A stretch of DNA of 64,000 nucleotides from Mesorhizobium wenxiniae. Lineage in GTDB: Bacteria > Pseudomonadota > Alphaproteobacteria > Rhizobiales > Rhizobiaceae. This document shows positions 1 to 9,345 of the stretch, one piece after another. The notes beneath the pieces were generated by a model. The model had not been told where the DNA came from, did no database searches, and was given only the letters and a program-made list of their open reading frames with translations. The stretch is from positions 186,001 through 250,000 of the forward strand of contig NZ_NPKH01000024.1 of the NCBI RefSeq assembly GCF_002284535.1, written 5' to 3'. Every line of letters starts with the position of its first letter. Within the stretch, counting starts at the first letter, position 1. Position numbers and translations under genes: made by a program.

Positions 1-1
1 G

Positions 2-1330
<1,329 letters not shown>

Positions 1331-1374
1331 GCCTTCCCAAGCTACTCCGGCAGCCAACTAACGGCTCAAGGCAA

Positions 1375-1400
1375 AACGGCCCGCTTTTCAGCGGGCCGTT
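1375..1400. terminator. Perfect 10-bp hairpin between convergent genes
   Basis: AACGGCCCGC at 1375-1384 pairs perfectly with 1391-1400 around a 6-base loop. It lies 45 bases after the lpdA stop. On the minus strand the stem is followed by a short T tract, so it best fits a terminator of the Pro/Ala-rich gene, and it may serve both convergent genes. Confidence 0.7.
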
Positions 1401-1422
1401 CGTATCTGGAGTCAGCAGCCGA

Positions 1423-1749
1423 TCACTGCGGGGCTGGTGCGGGCGCCGGAGCAGGCGCTGGCTCTGCAGGCGCGGGAGCAGGTGCCGGAGCAGGCGCTGG
1501 AGCTGGCTCTGCAGGTGCCGGAGCTGGCGCAGGCTCTGCCGGAGCAGGCGTCGGTTCAGCGGGCGCCGGGGCCGGCGTCGTGGCGGCCGGCGGTTCAGTA
1601 GGCGCTGGCGCTTCGTCGCTTCTTCCAAAAACATAGTAAGCGACAATAGCCAGAATAACGACAACCAGGGCAATCAGCCAGCCGGTGCTGCCGCCACCCG
1701 ACCTGGGAGGGGGTGTCGGAGTGGTGTACGGGTCGTTTGGATTCGCCAT
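1423..1749 (-). CDS. Small membrane protein with Pro-Ala-Glu-rich tail
   Basis: A 108-residue protein of unknown function. Seen: a short Pro/Ser/Gly-rich N-terminus, one strong transmembrane helix (WLIALVVVILAIVAYYVFG, about residues 22-40), then about 60 residues of repeated PAPAPAEP units with no folded domain. The ATG at 1749 is preferred over an in-frame start 39 bases upstream because GGAGG lies seven bases before it. This is a single-pass anchor with an extended proline-rich arm, probably exposed to the periplasm. The repeat DNA is low-complexity and prone to slippage. No neighbour suggests a role. Confidence 0.7.
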   Translation of the reverse strand: MANPNDPYTTPTPPPRSGGGSTGWLIALVVVILAIVAYYVFGRSDEAPAPTEPPAATTPAPAPAEPTPAPAEPAPAPAPAEPAPAPAPAPAPAPAEPAPAPAPAPAPQ

Positions 1750-1954
1750 AAAAGTGTCCTCCGTGGGATGAAAGGTATCAATCAACACACATCAACGCGC
1801 AATCGCCGAACAGGTTTCACGCTAGGGATCGAAACCGCCGAAAACAGGGCAATCTTCGCCGGGAATCGTTTGTCCGCACGCACTTTACTCGCAAAATTCG
1901 CAGCAATCGAGCCAAAATAAACCTTTCGACCTTCCTGTACTGAGACAAGCTTTC

Positions 1955-1987
1955 CGTGATTCGGGAAAGGCATCGCTCCGAATCACG
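1955..1987. terminator. Hairpin downstream of the TraB/GumN-like gene
   Basis: CGTGATTCGG (1955-1964) and CCGAATCACG (1978-1987) form a perfect 10-bp stem with a 13-base loop, 32 bases beyond the stop of the minus-strand gene ending at 2019. No T tract follows on either strand, so it could be a weak terminator or an RNA-stabilising structure. Confidence 0.4.
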
Positions 1988-2018
1988 TCTTGCCGGATTC
2001 GCAACTCAACCGTGCAAC

Positions 2019-3086
2019 TCAATCGACGGCAGTGACGGTGTAGCCGGCCTTGCGGAAATCCTCGACCAGGCCTTCCGCGCCCGGAAGGTGCAGGGCGCCG
2101 ACCGCCATGAAGGCGTTGCCCTTGGCGAGGATCGGCCCGGCATGGTCGATCATCACCTTGTTGCGGCTGGTGATCATGGTTTCCTCGAAGGCGGCATAGC
2201 CCGCCGAATCGTCTTCGTCGCCGGGAAGGACGGCACGAAACAGCGGCCAGAGCATGCCGATGTCGCCGCGCTGGTAAAGCACGATCATGGTTTCGTTGAC
2301 GTCGTTCACCCTATTGCCGAGCTTCAGTGTATCGACGAGGCCCTTCATGTGAAAAGCGAGCGGCAGCGAGGCCATGGCGCGAAGCTGGTCGGCGATGGTC
2401 TCCAACCCATCGACGGCTTTGCCTGAGGCTTTGGCGTCCTGCGCAAGCTTGACGTCGAGCACCGGCGTGCCGCCGGCCTGGCGGGCCAGTTCACAGGCCG
2501 GGAGCGCGACCATGGTCGACAGCATCCACGGTTTCATCTTGGCGACACTCGCCGGCGGGATGCCGCGCGAGTCGAGCGCCTTGTTCACCGCCGCCGCATC
2601 GTCCGGCGACAGCAGCGAGGACAGCGTGGTGCTGTCGGTGAACATCATCAGTTCCGGCTCTTTCAGGAACGCCGCCATCATCTTCTGCTGATCGAGCACC
2701 TCCGTGGTCTCGATGACGATAGTGTCGGCGGCGTCAAAGGCCTTTTGCGCGGCGGGCGGCAGAGTGGTCACGCGCGGGTCGGACATATGCATGGTGCCGA
2801 ACAGGAAGGACGGTCTTTCGCCCGCCTTTTCCAGTTTCCACAACAGGCCCTTGCCGTTCGGTGTCGCGGCCGCTTCGGTCTCGATCTTGCGGTAGGTGAC
2901 CGGGTCGTCCTTCCGCAAGGCCGACAGCATGTCGACGCCGGCGCAGGCCGGGGTTTCGGCGCGCGCCGTGCCGGCGGCGAGCAGCGCGATGATGAGGAAA
3001 GAGAGAAAAAACAGGACGTTGAGCGCCACGAGCAGCCTCAACGAGGCAAGGGCCGTGCGGTCGGCGATGGCAATGACGCGTTTCAT
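2019..3086 (-). CDS. TraB/GumN family exported protein
   Basis: A 355-residue protein of the TraB/GumN (COG3735) family, metal-dependent hydrolase-like proteins whose bacterial function is poorly known. Seen: a long hydrophobic N-terminus ending LAAGTARA, which fits a signal peptide or anchor. The two family GxxH-type motifs are present, FLFGTMHMSDP after the signal region and VGALHLPGAEGL near the C-terminus. The start is uncertain: ATG 3086 gives a compact signal sequence, while an in-frame ATG at 3152 would add 22 residues. xerC lies upstream on the same strand, 115 bases away. The substrate is unknown. Confidence 0.8.
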   Translation of the reverse strand: MKRVIAIADRTALASLRLLVALNVLFFLSFLIIALLAAGTARAETPACAGVDMLSALRKDDPVTYRKIETEAAATPNGKGLLWKLEKAGERPSFLFGTMHMSDPRVTTLPPAAQKAFDAADTIVIETTEVLDQQKMMAAFLKEPELMMFTDSTTLSSLLSPDDAAAVNKALDSRGIPPASVAKMKPWMLSTMVALPACELARQAGGTPVLDVKLAQDAKASGKAVDGLETIADQLRAMASLPLAFHMKGLVDTLKLGNRVNDVNETMIVLYQRGDIGMLWPLFRAVLPGDEDDSAGYAAFEETMITSRNKVMIDHAGPILAKGNAFMAVGALHLPGAEGLVEDFRKAGYTVTAVD

Positions 3087-3201
3087 GGTCCGTTTTTTAG
3101 AGACAAAGAACGGCGAAACGGTTAACCGGCGCAGCAAAATTGTCTTGGACATGGCTCCACGGCTCATATCTTGGCGGCAACTTTGCGAAATCATGCGTCG
3201 G

Positions 3202-4140
3202 TTACGCCCGCGGATGAGCCGCTTCATAGATTTCGAGCAGCCTCGCGGTGTCGACGCCGGTGTAGATCTGTGTCGTCGACAAGCTGGCGTGGCCCAAAAG
3301 TTCCTGGATGGTGCGCAGGTCGCCGCCGCGTCCAAGCAGATGCGTGGCGAAGGAATGGCGCAAGGCGTGCGGCGTGGCGGTGTCGGGCAGATTGAGCGCC
3401 GAGCGCAGCCTGGCCATGTCGCGCTGGACGATGGCCGGGTTGAGCGGGCCGCCGCGGGCGCCGCGAAACAGCAGGCCCTTCGGGTCGAGATGATAGGGGC
3501 AAAGCCGGCGGTATTCGGCGATCGCCCGCAGCGCCACCGGCAGCACCGGCACCAGCCGCGTCTTGCCGCCCTTGCCGGTGACGCGCAGCACCGTTTCATC
3601 AGGCGACGACAGATCGGCGCCGGACAGGCTGAGCGCCTCGGAAATGCGCAGGCCCGAGCCGTAGAGCAGCGTCAACACGGCGCCGTTGCGGGCAGCGATC
3701 CACGGTTCCTCCGCCAGCTGGCCCTCCACCGAAACGACATGTTTCGCATCGCTTGCCGTCAGCGGCTTGGGCAGCGACTTCGGCTGCCGTGGCGCGCGCA
3801 GTGCCGCAGCACCCGCCGCATTGACGAGGCCGCGCCGCTCCAGAAAGCGCAGCAGCGAGCGGATGCCGGCCAGCCCGCGTCCGAGCGTGCGGGCGCCGGC
3901 GCCTCCGGCGCGGCGGGCGGCGAGAAAGCCGCGCAGATCGACCGGGCGCAGATCGGCGATATCCGAAATGCCGGGCGAACCGCCGCAATGGCCGGTCAGG
4001 AAGTGCAGGAATTGGCGCGTATCGCGCTCATAGGCCTCCACGGTTTCCGGCGACATCCGGCGCTCGCGCGCCAGCATCTTCAGCCAGCTTTCGCGGGCCG
4101 CCTGAAGGTCTGGTTTGGCCGGGATGAGGAATTCCTGCAT
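3202..4140 (-). CDS. xerC: Tyrosine recombinase XerC
   Basis: Site-specific recombinase that with XerD resolves chromosome dimers at dif. A protein of 312 residues, close to the usual 300. Seen: an N-terminal SAM-like core-binding domain (about 15-105) and a catalytic domain with Arg165 in GSGLRISEAL, Lys in TGKGGKTRL (about 190-193), HALRHSF (His258, Arg261), LGHASLSTTQ (His284) and nucleophile Tyr293 in QIYTG. ATG 4140 has GGAAGAG just upstream; a start 39 bases earlier is less likely. There are no att-like repeats or phage genes nearby, so this is the housekeeping enzyme. Its promoter region is shared with divergent rimM. Confidence 0.93.
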   Translation of the reverse strand: MQEFLIPAKPDLQAARESWLKMLARERRMSPETVEAYERDTRQFLHFLTGHCGGSPGISDIADLRPVDLRGFLAARRAGGAGARTLGRGLAGIRSLLRFLERRGLVNAAGAAALRAPRQPKSLPKPLTASDAKHVVSVEGQLAEEPWIAARNGAVLTLLYGSGLRISEALSLSGADLSSPDETVLRVTGKGGKTRLVPVLPVALRAIAEYRRLCPYHLDPKGLLFRGARGGPLNPAIVQRDMARLRSALNLPDTATPHALRHSFATHLLGRGGDLRTIQELLGHASLSTTQIYTGVDTARLLEIYEAAHPRA

Positions 4141-4268
4141 TGCGCTCTTCCGATATGCCGTTCTTCCATTCTGGGCCATCTTCCGGCAGCCGGGTTAGGA
4201 AGCCGTGAAGAGCCGCGTCATTGAAATGACAAGAGGGTGGAGCTAGAGCAAGGCAAAGGATTTTTCCG

Positions 4269-4868
4269 ATGACCAAACCGCAAAACCCCGTCCAGATGGC
4301 CGTGATCGGCGCCGCCCACGGCATCAATGGCGAATTGCGCGTGAAGACCTTCACCGGCGATCCGCTGGCGCTGGCCGACTACGGGCCGCTCTATGCCAGG
4401 GACGGCCGCGCCTTCCAGATCGTCGACATCAGGCCGGCTAATACGGTCGTCGTGGTGCGCTTCAAGGGCATCAGCGACCGCAACGCCGCCGAGGCGCTTG
4501 CCGGCACGGAATTGTTCGTCGACCGCTCGATGCTGCCTGACGATGGCGAAGAGGACGCATTCTATCATGCCGATCTCGTCGGGCTGGCGGTCCGGGACGA
4601 TACCGGTGCTGACATCGGCAAGGTCGTCGCCGTGCATAATTTCGGCGGCGGCGACATTCTCGACGTGACGTTGGGGGGGCGCAAAGGCGTGCTGATCCCG
4701 TTCACCCAGGCCGCCGTTCCTGACGTGTCGATCAAAGACGGCTTCGTTCGCATCGATCCGGCGGCGGCGGGCTTGATCGATGACGAAGACGGCGATGAAC
4801 CCGGCCGCGCCGGTTTCGACCCGAAGGGCAGGCCGCGCGGGCCCAAGGACGCCGGGGGAAATCGGTGA
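4269..4868 (+). CDS. rimM: Ribosome maturation factor RimM
   Basis: Assembly factor for the 30S subunit head that binds S19 and 16S rRNA in the cytoplasm. 199 residues. Seen: the N-terminal RimM domain (VAVIGAAHGINGELRVKTF near the start, about 7-95) and a C-terminal PRC-barrel (about 100-178) with VHNFGGGDILDV, then a charged tail. The stop overlaps the trmD GTG start by 4 bases (GTGA, 4865-4868), which implies translational coupling. In many bacteria rpsP lies just upstream; here xerC is upstream on the other strand. Confidence 0.95.
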   Translation: MTKPQNPVQMAVIGAAHGINGELRVKTFTGDPLALADYGPLYARDGRAFQIVDIRPANTVVVVRFKGISDRNAAEALAGTELFVDRSMLPDDGEEDAFYHADLVGLAVRDDTGADIGKVVAVHNFGGGDILDVTLGGRKGVLIPFTQAAVPDVSIKDGFVRIDPAAAGLIDDEDGDEPGRAGFDPKGRPRGPKDAGGNR

Positions 4869-5563
4869 GTTTTTCCGCCTCGGTGCTGACGCTTTATCCC
4901 GAGATGTTTCCCGGCGCGCTCGGCCTGTCGCTGGCCGGCCGGGCGCTGGTATCAGGCACATGGTCGCTGGAAGCAATCCAGATCCGCGATTTCGCCAGCG
5001 ACCGCCATCGCACCGTCGACGATACGCCGGCCGGCGGCGGCGCCGGCATGGTGATGCGCGCCGATGTGCTGGCCAGCGCCATCGACCACGCCTCGCCAGA
5101 GGGCGATCCGCGCCCGCGCCTGCTGATGAGCCCGCGTGGCAAGCCGCTGACGCAGGCCCGCGTGCGTGAACTGGCCGCCGGGCCGGGTGTCGTCATCGTC
5201 TGCGGACGCTTCGAAGGCGTTGACCAGCGGGTGATTGACGCGCGTGTGCTGGAAGAGGTCTCGGTCGGCGACTTCATCCTCTCCGGCGGCGAGCCGGCGG
5301 CCCTTGTGCTGCTCGACGCTGTCGTGCGGCTGTTGCCCGGCGTGATGGGCAATGCGGTGTCGGGCGATGAAGAGAGCTTTGAAAACGGCGTGCTCGAACA
5401 TCCGCACTACACGCGGCCGCAGGAATTCGAGGGCCGGCAAATCCCCGAAGTCCTCACCTCGGGCAATCACAAGAACATCGCCGCATGGCGGCGCCGCGAG
5501 TCGGAAAGGCTGACCAGGGAAAGGCGGCCGGACCTGTTGGCCGCTCAGCCCTTGGTGAAATAG
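4865..5563 (+). CDS. trmD: tRNA (guanine-N1)-methyltransferase TrmD
   Basis: SPOUT methyltransferase that makes m1G37 in tRNAs reading CNN and GGN codons and so prevents +1 frameshifting; essential in most bacteria. 232 residues, normal length. Seen: the trefoil-knot cofactor site LSGGEPAALVLLDAVVRLLPG, CGRFEGVDQRVID, and the C-terminal HPHYTRPQEFEG and SGNHKNIAAWR. The GTG start is fixed by the 4-base overlap with rimM. Its 3' end overlaps the convergent TauE/SafE gene by 19 bases (5545-5563). Confidence 0.96.
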   Translation: MSFSASVLTLYPEMFPGALGLSLAGRALVSGTWSLEAIQIRDFASDRHRTVDDTPAGGGAGMVMRADVLASAIDHASPEGDPRPRLLMSPRGKPLTQARVRELAAGPGVVIVCGRFEGVDQRVIDARVLEEVSVGDFILSGGEPAALVLLDAVVRLLPGVMGNAVSGDEESFENGVLEHPHYTRPQEFEGRQIPEVLTSGNHKNIAAWRRRESERLTRERRPDLLAAQPLVK

Positions 5564-6297
5564 TAAAAGGCCAGGAACACCCCGACCCCGACGACGAAGC
5601 CGCGCACGGCAATTTGCGGCACGCGCCTGGCGATCCAGACGCCGGCATAGCCGCCCAGCGCGCCGCCGGGTACCATGATGATCGCCTGCGGCCAGGCGAT
5701 CACGCCGCCGGAGACGAAGACCAGGATGGCTATCGCCGCGATGACCACTGCCAGCATGTTCTTCAGCGCGTTCAGTCGGTGATAGTCGCCGGGCTGGGTG
5801 AGGCCGAGCGTCGCCAGCATCATGACGCCCATGCCGGCGCCGAAGAATCCGCCATAGACTGCGGTGGCGAATTGCGCCAGGGAACCGACCAGCGAACCCA
5901 CCGCGGCCTCATGCCCAGGCTTGGGCGCCGGCTTCAGCCACGGCCCGGCGGCGAACAGCGCGGTTGCCGCCAGCAGCAGCCAGGGCACCAGGACGCGAAA
6001 CGACGGATTGTCGAGCGCCAGAAGGATGAGCGCGCCGGCCAGCGCGCCGAAGGCCGATATGACGCCGAGCAGCAACGCTGTGCGCCAGAAATGCTTGATG
6101 TCGGACCAGTAAGCGAGCGTCGAGGTGATGTAGCCGGGAAACTGTGTCAGCGACGAGGTGGCGTTGGCGACGACCGGCGGCAAGCCGACCAGCGACATGG
6201 CGCCGAAGGTTATAAACGTCCCGCCGCCGGCTATGGCGTTGACGGCACCTGAGAGAAAGCCCGCGAAAAAGAGCAGGGCCGCATCGAGAACTGGCAT
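5545..6297 (-). CDS. TauE/SafE family membrane permease
   Basis: A 250-residue integral membrane protein with about seven or eight hydrophobic helices, of the TauE/SafE (DUF81) family associated with export or uptake of sulfonates, sulfite or other organic anions. Seen: the family N-terminal pattern FFAGFLSGAVNAIAGGGTFITF and its pseudo-repeat in the second half, GFFGAGMGVMML. ATG 6297 begins the hydrophobic domain directly; the ribosome site there is weak, and an extended N-terminus would not look like the family. It interrupts the usual trmD-rplS adjacency from the opposite strand. The substrate cannot be read from sequence. Confidence 0.85.
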   Translation of the reverse strand: MPVLDAALLFFAGFLSGAVNAIAGGGTFITFGAMSLVGLPPVVANATSSLTQFPGYITSTLAYWSDIKHFWRTALLLGVISAFGALAGALILLALDNPSFRVLVPWLLLAATALFAAGPWLKPAPKPGHEAAVGSLVGSLAQFATAVYGGFFGAGMGVMMLATLGLTQPGDYHRLNALKNMLAVVIAAIAILVFVSGGVIAWPQAIIMVPGGALGGYAGVWIARRVPQIAVRGFVVGVGVFLAFYYFTKG

Positions 6298-6615
6298 GGA
6301 GGGTGTTGCCGCCGGAGGAAAGTCACGTTTTACCCGGCTTAGAAAGCTTGGGACTTCGACGCAACCCCTTGCGCTGAAAGATTGCAATGTCGGCCGACGA
6401 CCAAAAAAGACACGGCGAAGGCGTGACAAAGCGTCGAAATAGCTGTATGTGCGCGCCGAACCGGAAGAACAATCTGCCGGACCCGTCAACAATGACGGTG
6501 TAGTCGCCCCTGCCCGATGTCTCGCGACAAAGGGCATAGCCGAGCGGTCGATGGAACTGCAAGGCGAGTGCCGGACGCTCTGACTGTCGGAAGAACAAGA
6601 AGTGGATTTGTAGAG
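6298..6615. other. Divergent intergenic region, no gene seen
   Basis: 318 bases between the divergent TauE/SafE and rplS starts. It presumably carries both promoters. The DNA is less GC-rich around 6320-6450. I see no convincing ORF with a ribosome site, no strong dyad and no repeat. Confidence 0.5.
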
Positions 6616-7155
6616 ATGGATATCCTCCGTCAGCTCGAGGCCGAACAGGCCGCCAAGATCGAAGCCAAGCGCAAACTTCCCGAATTCCAGCCCGGCGATA
6701 CCGTGCGTGTCCAGGTCCGCGTGACCGAGGGCACCCGCACCCGCGTCCAGGCTTATGAGGGCGTTGTCATCGCCCGCGCCGGCGCCGGCTTCCAGGAGAA
6801 TTTCACCGTTCGCAAGATTTCCTACGGCGAAGGCGTGGAGCGCGTGTTCCCGGTCTTTTCGCCGATGGTCGAAGGCGTCGAGATCGTGCGCCGCGGCAAG
6901 GTGCGCCGCGCCAAGCTCTATTACCTGCGCGATCGCCGCGGCAAGTCGGCCCGCATTTCCGAAAACACCGGCGTCCGCGCCCGCAAGCTGAACGATGATG
7001 AGCGCGATGCGCTGAACGCCGAGAAGGCCCGCATCGAGGCCGAGAAGGTGGCCGCCGCCCGAGCACTGGCGGCCGAGAAGGCGGCGCAGGACGCCGCCGA
7101 GAAGAAGGCCGCCGACGAGGCCGCCAAGGCTGCGGAAGCGGCCGTCGCCGAATAA
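6616..7155 (+). CDS. rplS: 50S ribosomal protein L19 with long acidic/alanine tail
   Basis: Ribosomal protein at the 30S-50S interface. 179 residues. The first ~115 match L19: FQPGDTVRVQVRVTEGTRTRVQAYEGVVIAR and GVERVFP, then the basic RRGKVRRAKLYYLRDRRGKSARI. The remaining ~60 residues are an Ala/Glu/Lys-rich predicted helix (EKARIEAEKVAAARALAAEK and onwards) absent from E. coli L19 (115 residues) but usual in rhizobia. The start is ATG 6616; an upstream extension has no family similarity. A strong terminator follows. It lies apart from rimM-trmD here. Confidence 0.94.
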   Translation: MDILRQLEAEQAAKIEAKRKLPEFQPGDTVRVQVRVTEGTRTRVQAYEGVVIARAGAGFQENFTVRKISYGEGVERVFPVFSPMVEGVEIVRRGKVRRAKLYYLRDRRGKSARISENTGVRARKLNDDERDALNAEKARIEAEKVAAARALAAEKAAQDAAEKKAADEAAKAAEAAVAE

Positions 7156-7181
7156 GGCGTCTTCAAAACCGATGTTTCGGG

Positions 7182-7204
7182 AAGGCGGCTTCGGCCGCCT
7201 TTTT
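7182..7204 (+). terminator. rplS intrinsic terminator with UUCG tetraloop
   Basis: AAGGCGGC (7182-7189) pairs with GCCGCCTT (7194-7201) across a TTCG loop and runs into a T tract (7200-7204). It lies 27 bases after the rplS stop. Classic rho-independent form. Confidence 0.9.
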
Positions 7205-7418
7205 GTTTCGCGGGATGGATTCGATCTTGCCGGGCCGCATCAGTGCGCAATCGAAACGGATCGTTTAGTAATCCCGGCGTTGAAAGCATCGGAATCCATT
7301 TTCGGGTCGAACGGCGCATCGGACCGGCTTGCAAGGTGCCTGCGGGAAGCTAAAGTCGGCGCCGGATTTCCTGCAAGCCTCGACAATGTCGAGGCCGTTC
7401 AAATTCTCGGGGTGAACC

Positions 7419-8216
7419 ATGACCAAATCGAAACTGCTGTTAGCCGGCCTGTTGGCTTTGATTCTTGCGCCCGTCGCCGCCCTGGCGCAGGCGCTGCCCG
7501 ATCTCGGCGGCAAGAAGGTGGTGGTTGTGACGGAAAACGCCTATCCGCCGCTGCAGTTCATCGATGCCAAGACCGGCAAGCAGATCGGCTGGGAATATGA
7601 CGCAATGAACGAGATTGCCAAGCGGCTGAATTTCGAGGTCGAATACCAGAATACCTCTTGGGATGCGATGATCCAGGCGGTTTCCGACAATCAGTACAAC
7701 ATCGGGATGACCGGCATCACCATCAAGGACGACCGCAAGCAGAAGGTCGATTTCTCCGACCCCTACATGCGCTCGGAACAGTTTATGCTGGTGCGTGGCG
7801 ATGAGAAGCGCTTCACCGACGCCAAGACGTTCGGCGCCTTCAAGGATGGGCTGATCGGCGCACAGGCCGGCACGACGCCGTTCTACACCGCCGTCTACAG
7901 CGTGCTCGACGGCAATGAGCAGAACCCGCGCATCAAACTTTTCGAAACATTCGGCGCGACGGTGCAGGCGCTGAAGACCGGCGACGTCGATGTCGTGCTG
8001 ACCGATGGCACTGCCGGCAAGGGCTATGTCGAGGCGTCCAACGGCGGGCTGAAGCTGATCGGCGGACCGCTCGGCACCGAGGATTTCGGCTTCATCTTCC
8101 CCAAGGGCTCGGATCTGGTGAAGCCGGTCAATGCAGCGATCGCCGCACTGAAGGCCGACGGCACGCTCGACGCGCTCAACAAGAAATGGTTTCTTGATTA
8201 CAAGATGGGACAGTAA
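7419..8216 (+). CDS. Amino-acid ABC transporter periplasmic binding protein
   Basis: 265-residue solute-binding protein of the SBP_bac_3 (polar amino acid) family. Seen: a signal peptide (KLLLAGLLALILAPVAALAQA, cleavage near residue 24), then the two-lobe fold with ENAYPPLQFID, the family signature GWEYDAMNEIAKRLN, WDAMIQAVSDNQYNIGMTGITI and a C-terminal KKWF. A GGGGTGA ribosome site precedes the ATG. A matching permease begins 269 bases downstream, past a palindromic element, but no ATPase gene is adjacent. The ligand cannot be called; glutamine- or arginine-type binders are closest by general pattern. Confidence 0.9.
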   Translation: MTKSKLLLAGLLALILAPVAALAQALPDLGGKKVVVVTENAYPPLQFIDAKTGKQIGWEYDAMNEIAKRLNFEVEYQNTSWDAMIQAVSDNQYNIGMTGITIKDDRKQKVDFSDPYMRSEQFMLVRGDEKRFTDAKTFGAFKDGLIGAQAGTTPFYTAVYSVLDGNEQNPRIKLFETFGATVQALKTGDVDVVLTDGTAGKGYVEASNGGLKLIGGPLGTEDFGFIFPKGSDLVKPVNAAIAALKADGTLDALNKKWFLDYKMGQ

Positions 8217-8281
8217 AACTTTTGTCGCGCGCGTTGCGTGACGGTAGTGCGCCGGAACTCGCGCTGACTCTGCGCTCGTAC

Positions 8282-8437
8282 ACCCCCCTCTGTCCTGCCG
8301 GACATCTCCCCCTCAAGGGGGGAGATTGGATGTCGCACCGGCTTTCGCCAATTTCCAATCTTGCAGAATGGGCGGCAAGGTCAAAGCTGCCGATCTCCCC
8401 CCTTGAGGGGGAGATGGCCGGCAGGCCAGAGGGGGGT
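8282..8437. repeat. Palindromic element, 45-bp inverted arms (family P1)
   Basis: The left arm 8282-8326 and right arm 8393-8437 are inverted copies matching at 43 of 45 positions, with a 66-base spacer. Each arm itself contains the palindrome ATCTCCCCCTCAAGGGGGGA. A diverged copy lies at 30320-30474. It sits between a binding-protein gene and its permease gene. The transcript could fold into a very long stem that protects or separates the upstream message. Confidence 0.9.
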
Positions 8438-8485
8438 GGCTTGGCGCTTAGCTTCGGCAAAGCATGCTTTGCCGGTATCGGTTAA

Positions 8486-9301
8486 ATGGCAACGCCCGCA
8501 TCGTCCACGTCCAAAACCGACTTCCCGTGGTGGCTTGCCGTGGCTGCGGCGCTCGCCGTGGCAGCCGCTATCTTCATCGCCGCAAGCGACCTCTACGCCC
8601 AGGTTTTCGCGACCGTCGCCAAGGGCATCGGCATCACCGTCTTCGTCACGATGGTCGCCTTCGCGCTGGCCTCGGCAATCGGGCTCGGCATTGCGTTGAT
8701 GGGGCTGTCGGGATCGCGCTGGCTGCGCCAGATCGCTCGCTTCTATGTCGAGATCATCCGCGGCGTACCGATGCTGGTGCTGTTGTTCTGGATCGCCTTC
8801 GCCGGGGCGCCAGCCTTCGTAGCGGCGTGGAACGCAGTGACCGCGCCATTGCAAAATGCGGGTCTCTTCGGAGAACTGCTGGTGCGCGACGTGTCGTTGC
8901 TGTGGCGCGCCATCATGGCGCTGACCATCGGCTACTCCGCGTTCATCTCGGAGGTCTTCCGCGCCGGCATCCAGGCAGTCGAGAAGGGCCAGATCGAGGC
9001 CGCGAAGGCGCTGGGGCTGACCCGCACGCAGCGTTTCCGTCTGATCGTCTTTCCGCAGGCGATCCGCACCATCCTGCCGCCGCTCGGCAATGATTTCGTC
9101 GCCATGGTCAAGGATTCCTCGCTGGTCTCGGTGCTCGGCGTCGCCGACATCACCCAGATGGGCAAGATCTACGCCGCCGGCTCGTTCCGCTTCTTCGAAA
9201 CCTATTCGATCGTCGCCTATATCTATCTTATCCTGACGGTCGGCCTGTCGCTGGCCTTGCGGGGTTTGGAGAAGCGGCTGCGCCGCCAGCATGAGCAATA
9301 G
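8486..9301 (+). CDS. Amino-acid ABC transporter permease
   Basis: 271-residue inner-membrane subunit of the HisM/GlnP type. Seen: an N-terminal helix (about 14-33), four or five further hydrophobic segments, and the cytoplasmic EAA loop EAAKALGLTRTQRFRLIVFP that docks the ATPase, followed by QAIRTILPPLGNDFVAMVKDSSL typical of the family. A long periplasmic loop (about 100-130) is somewhat unusual. It pairs with the binding protein at 7419-8216. The cognate ATPase and any second permease are not in the window, so the transporter must borrow them or be completed elsewhere. Confidence 0.9.
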   Translation: MATPASSTSKTDFPWWLAVAAALAVAAAIFIAASDLYAQVFATVAKGIGITVFVTMVAFALASAIGLGIALMGLSGSRWLRQIARFYVEIIRGVPMLVLLFWIAFAGAPAFVAAWNAVTAPLQNAGLFGELLVRDVSLLWRAIMALTIGYSAFISEVFRAGIQAVEKGQIEAAKALGLTRTQRFRLIVFPQAIRTILPPLGNDFVAMVKDSSLVSVLGVADITQMGKIYAAGSFRFFETYSIVAYIYLILTVGLSLALRGLEKRLRRQHEQ

Positions 9302-9345
9302 CCGGCGGGCGCGATTGACCTGTCGGTTTGCAGAGGAATTGATCC

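Noticed and set aside
3202..4140. xerC considered as a phage or island integrase
   Set aside because: Length and motifs fit housekeeping XerC; no tRNA gene, att repeats or phage genes nearby.
2896..4224. A 442-codon plus-strand frame across the TraB-like and xerC genes
   Set aside because: Opposite xerC, which keeps all catalytic residues; the plus-strand product has no recognisable fold.
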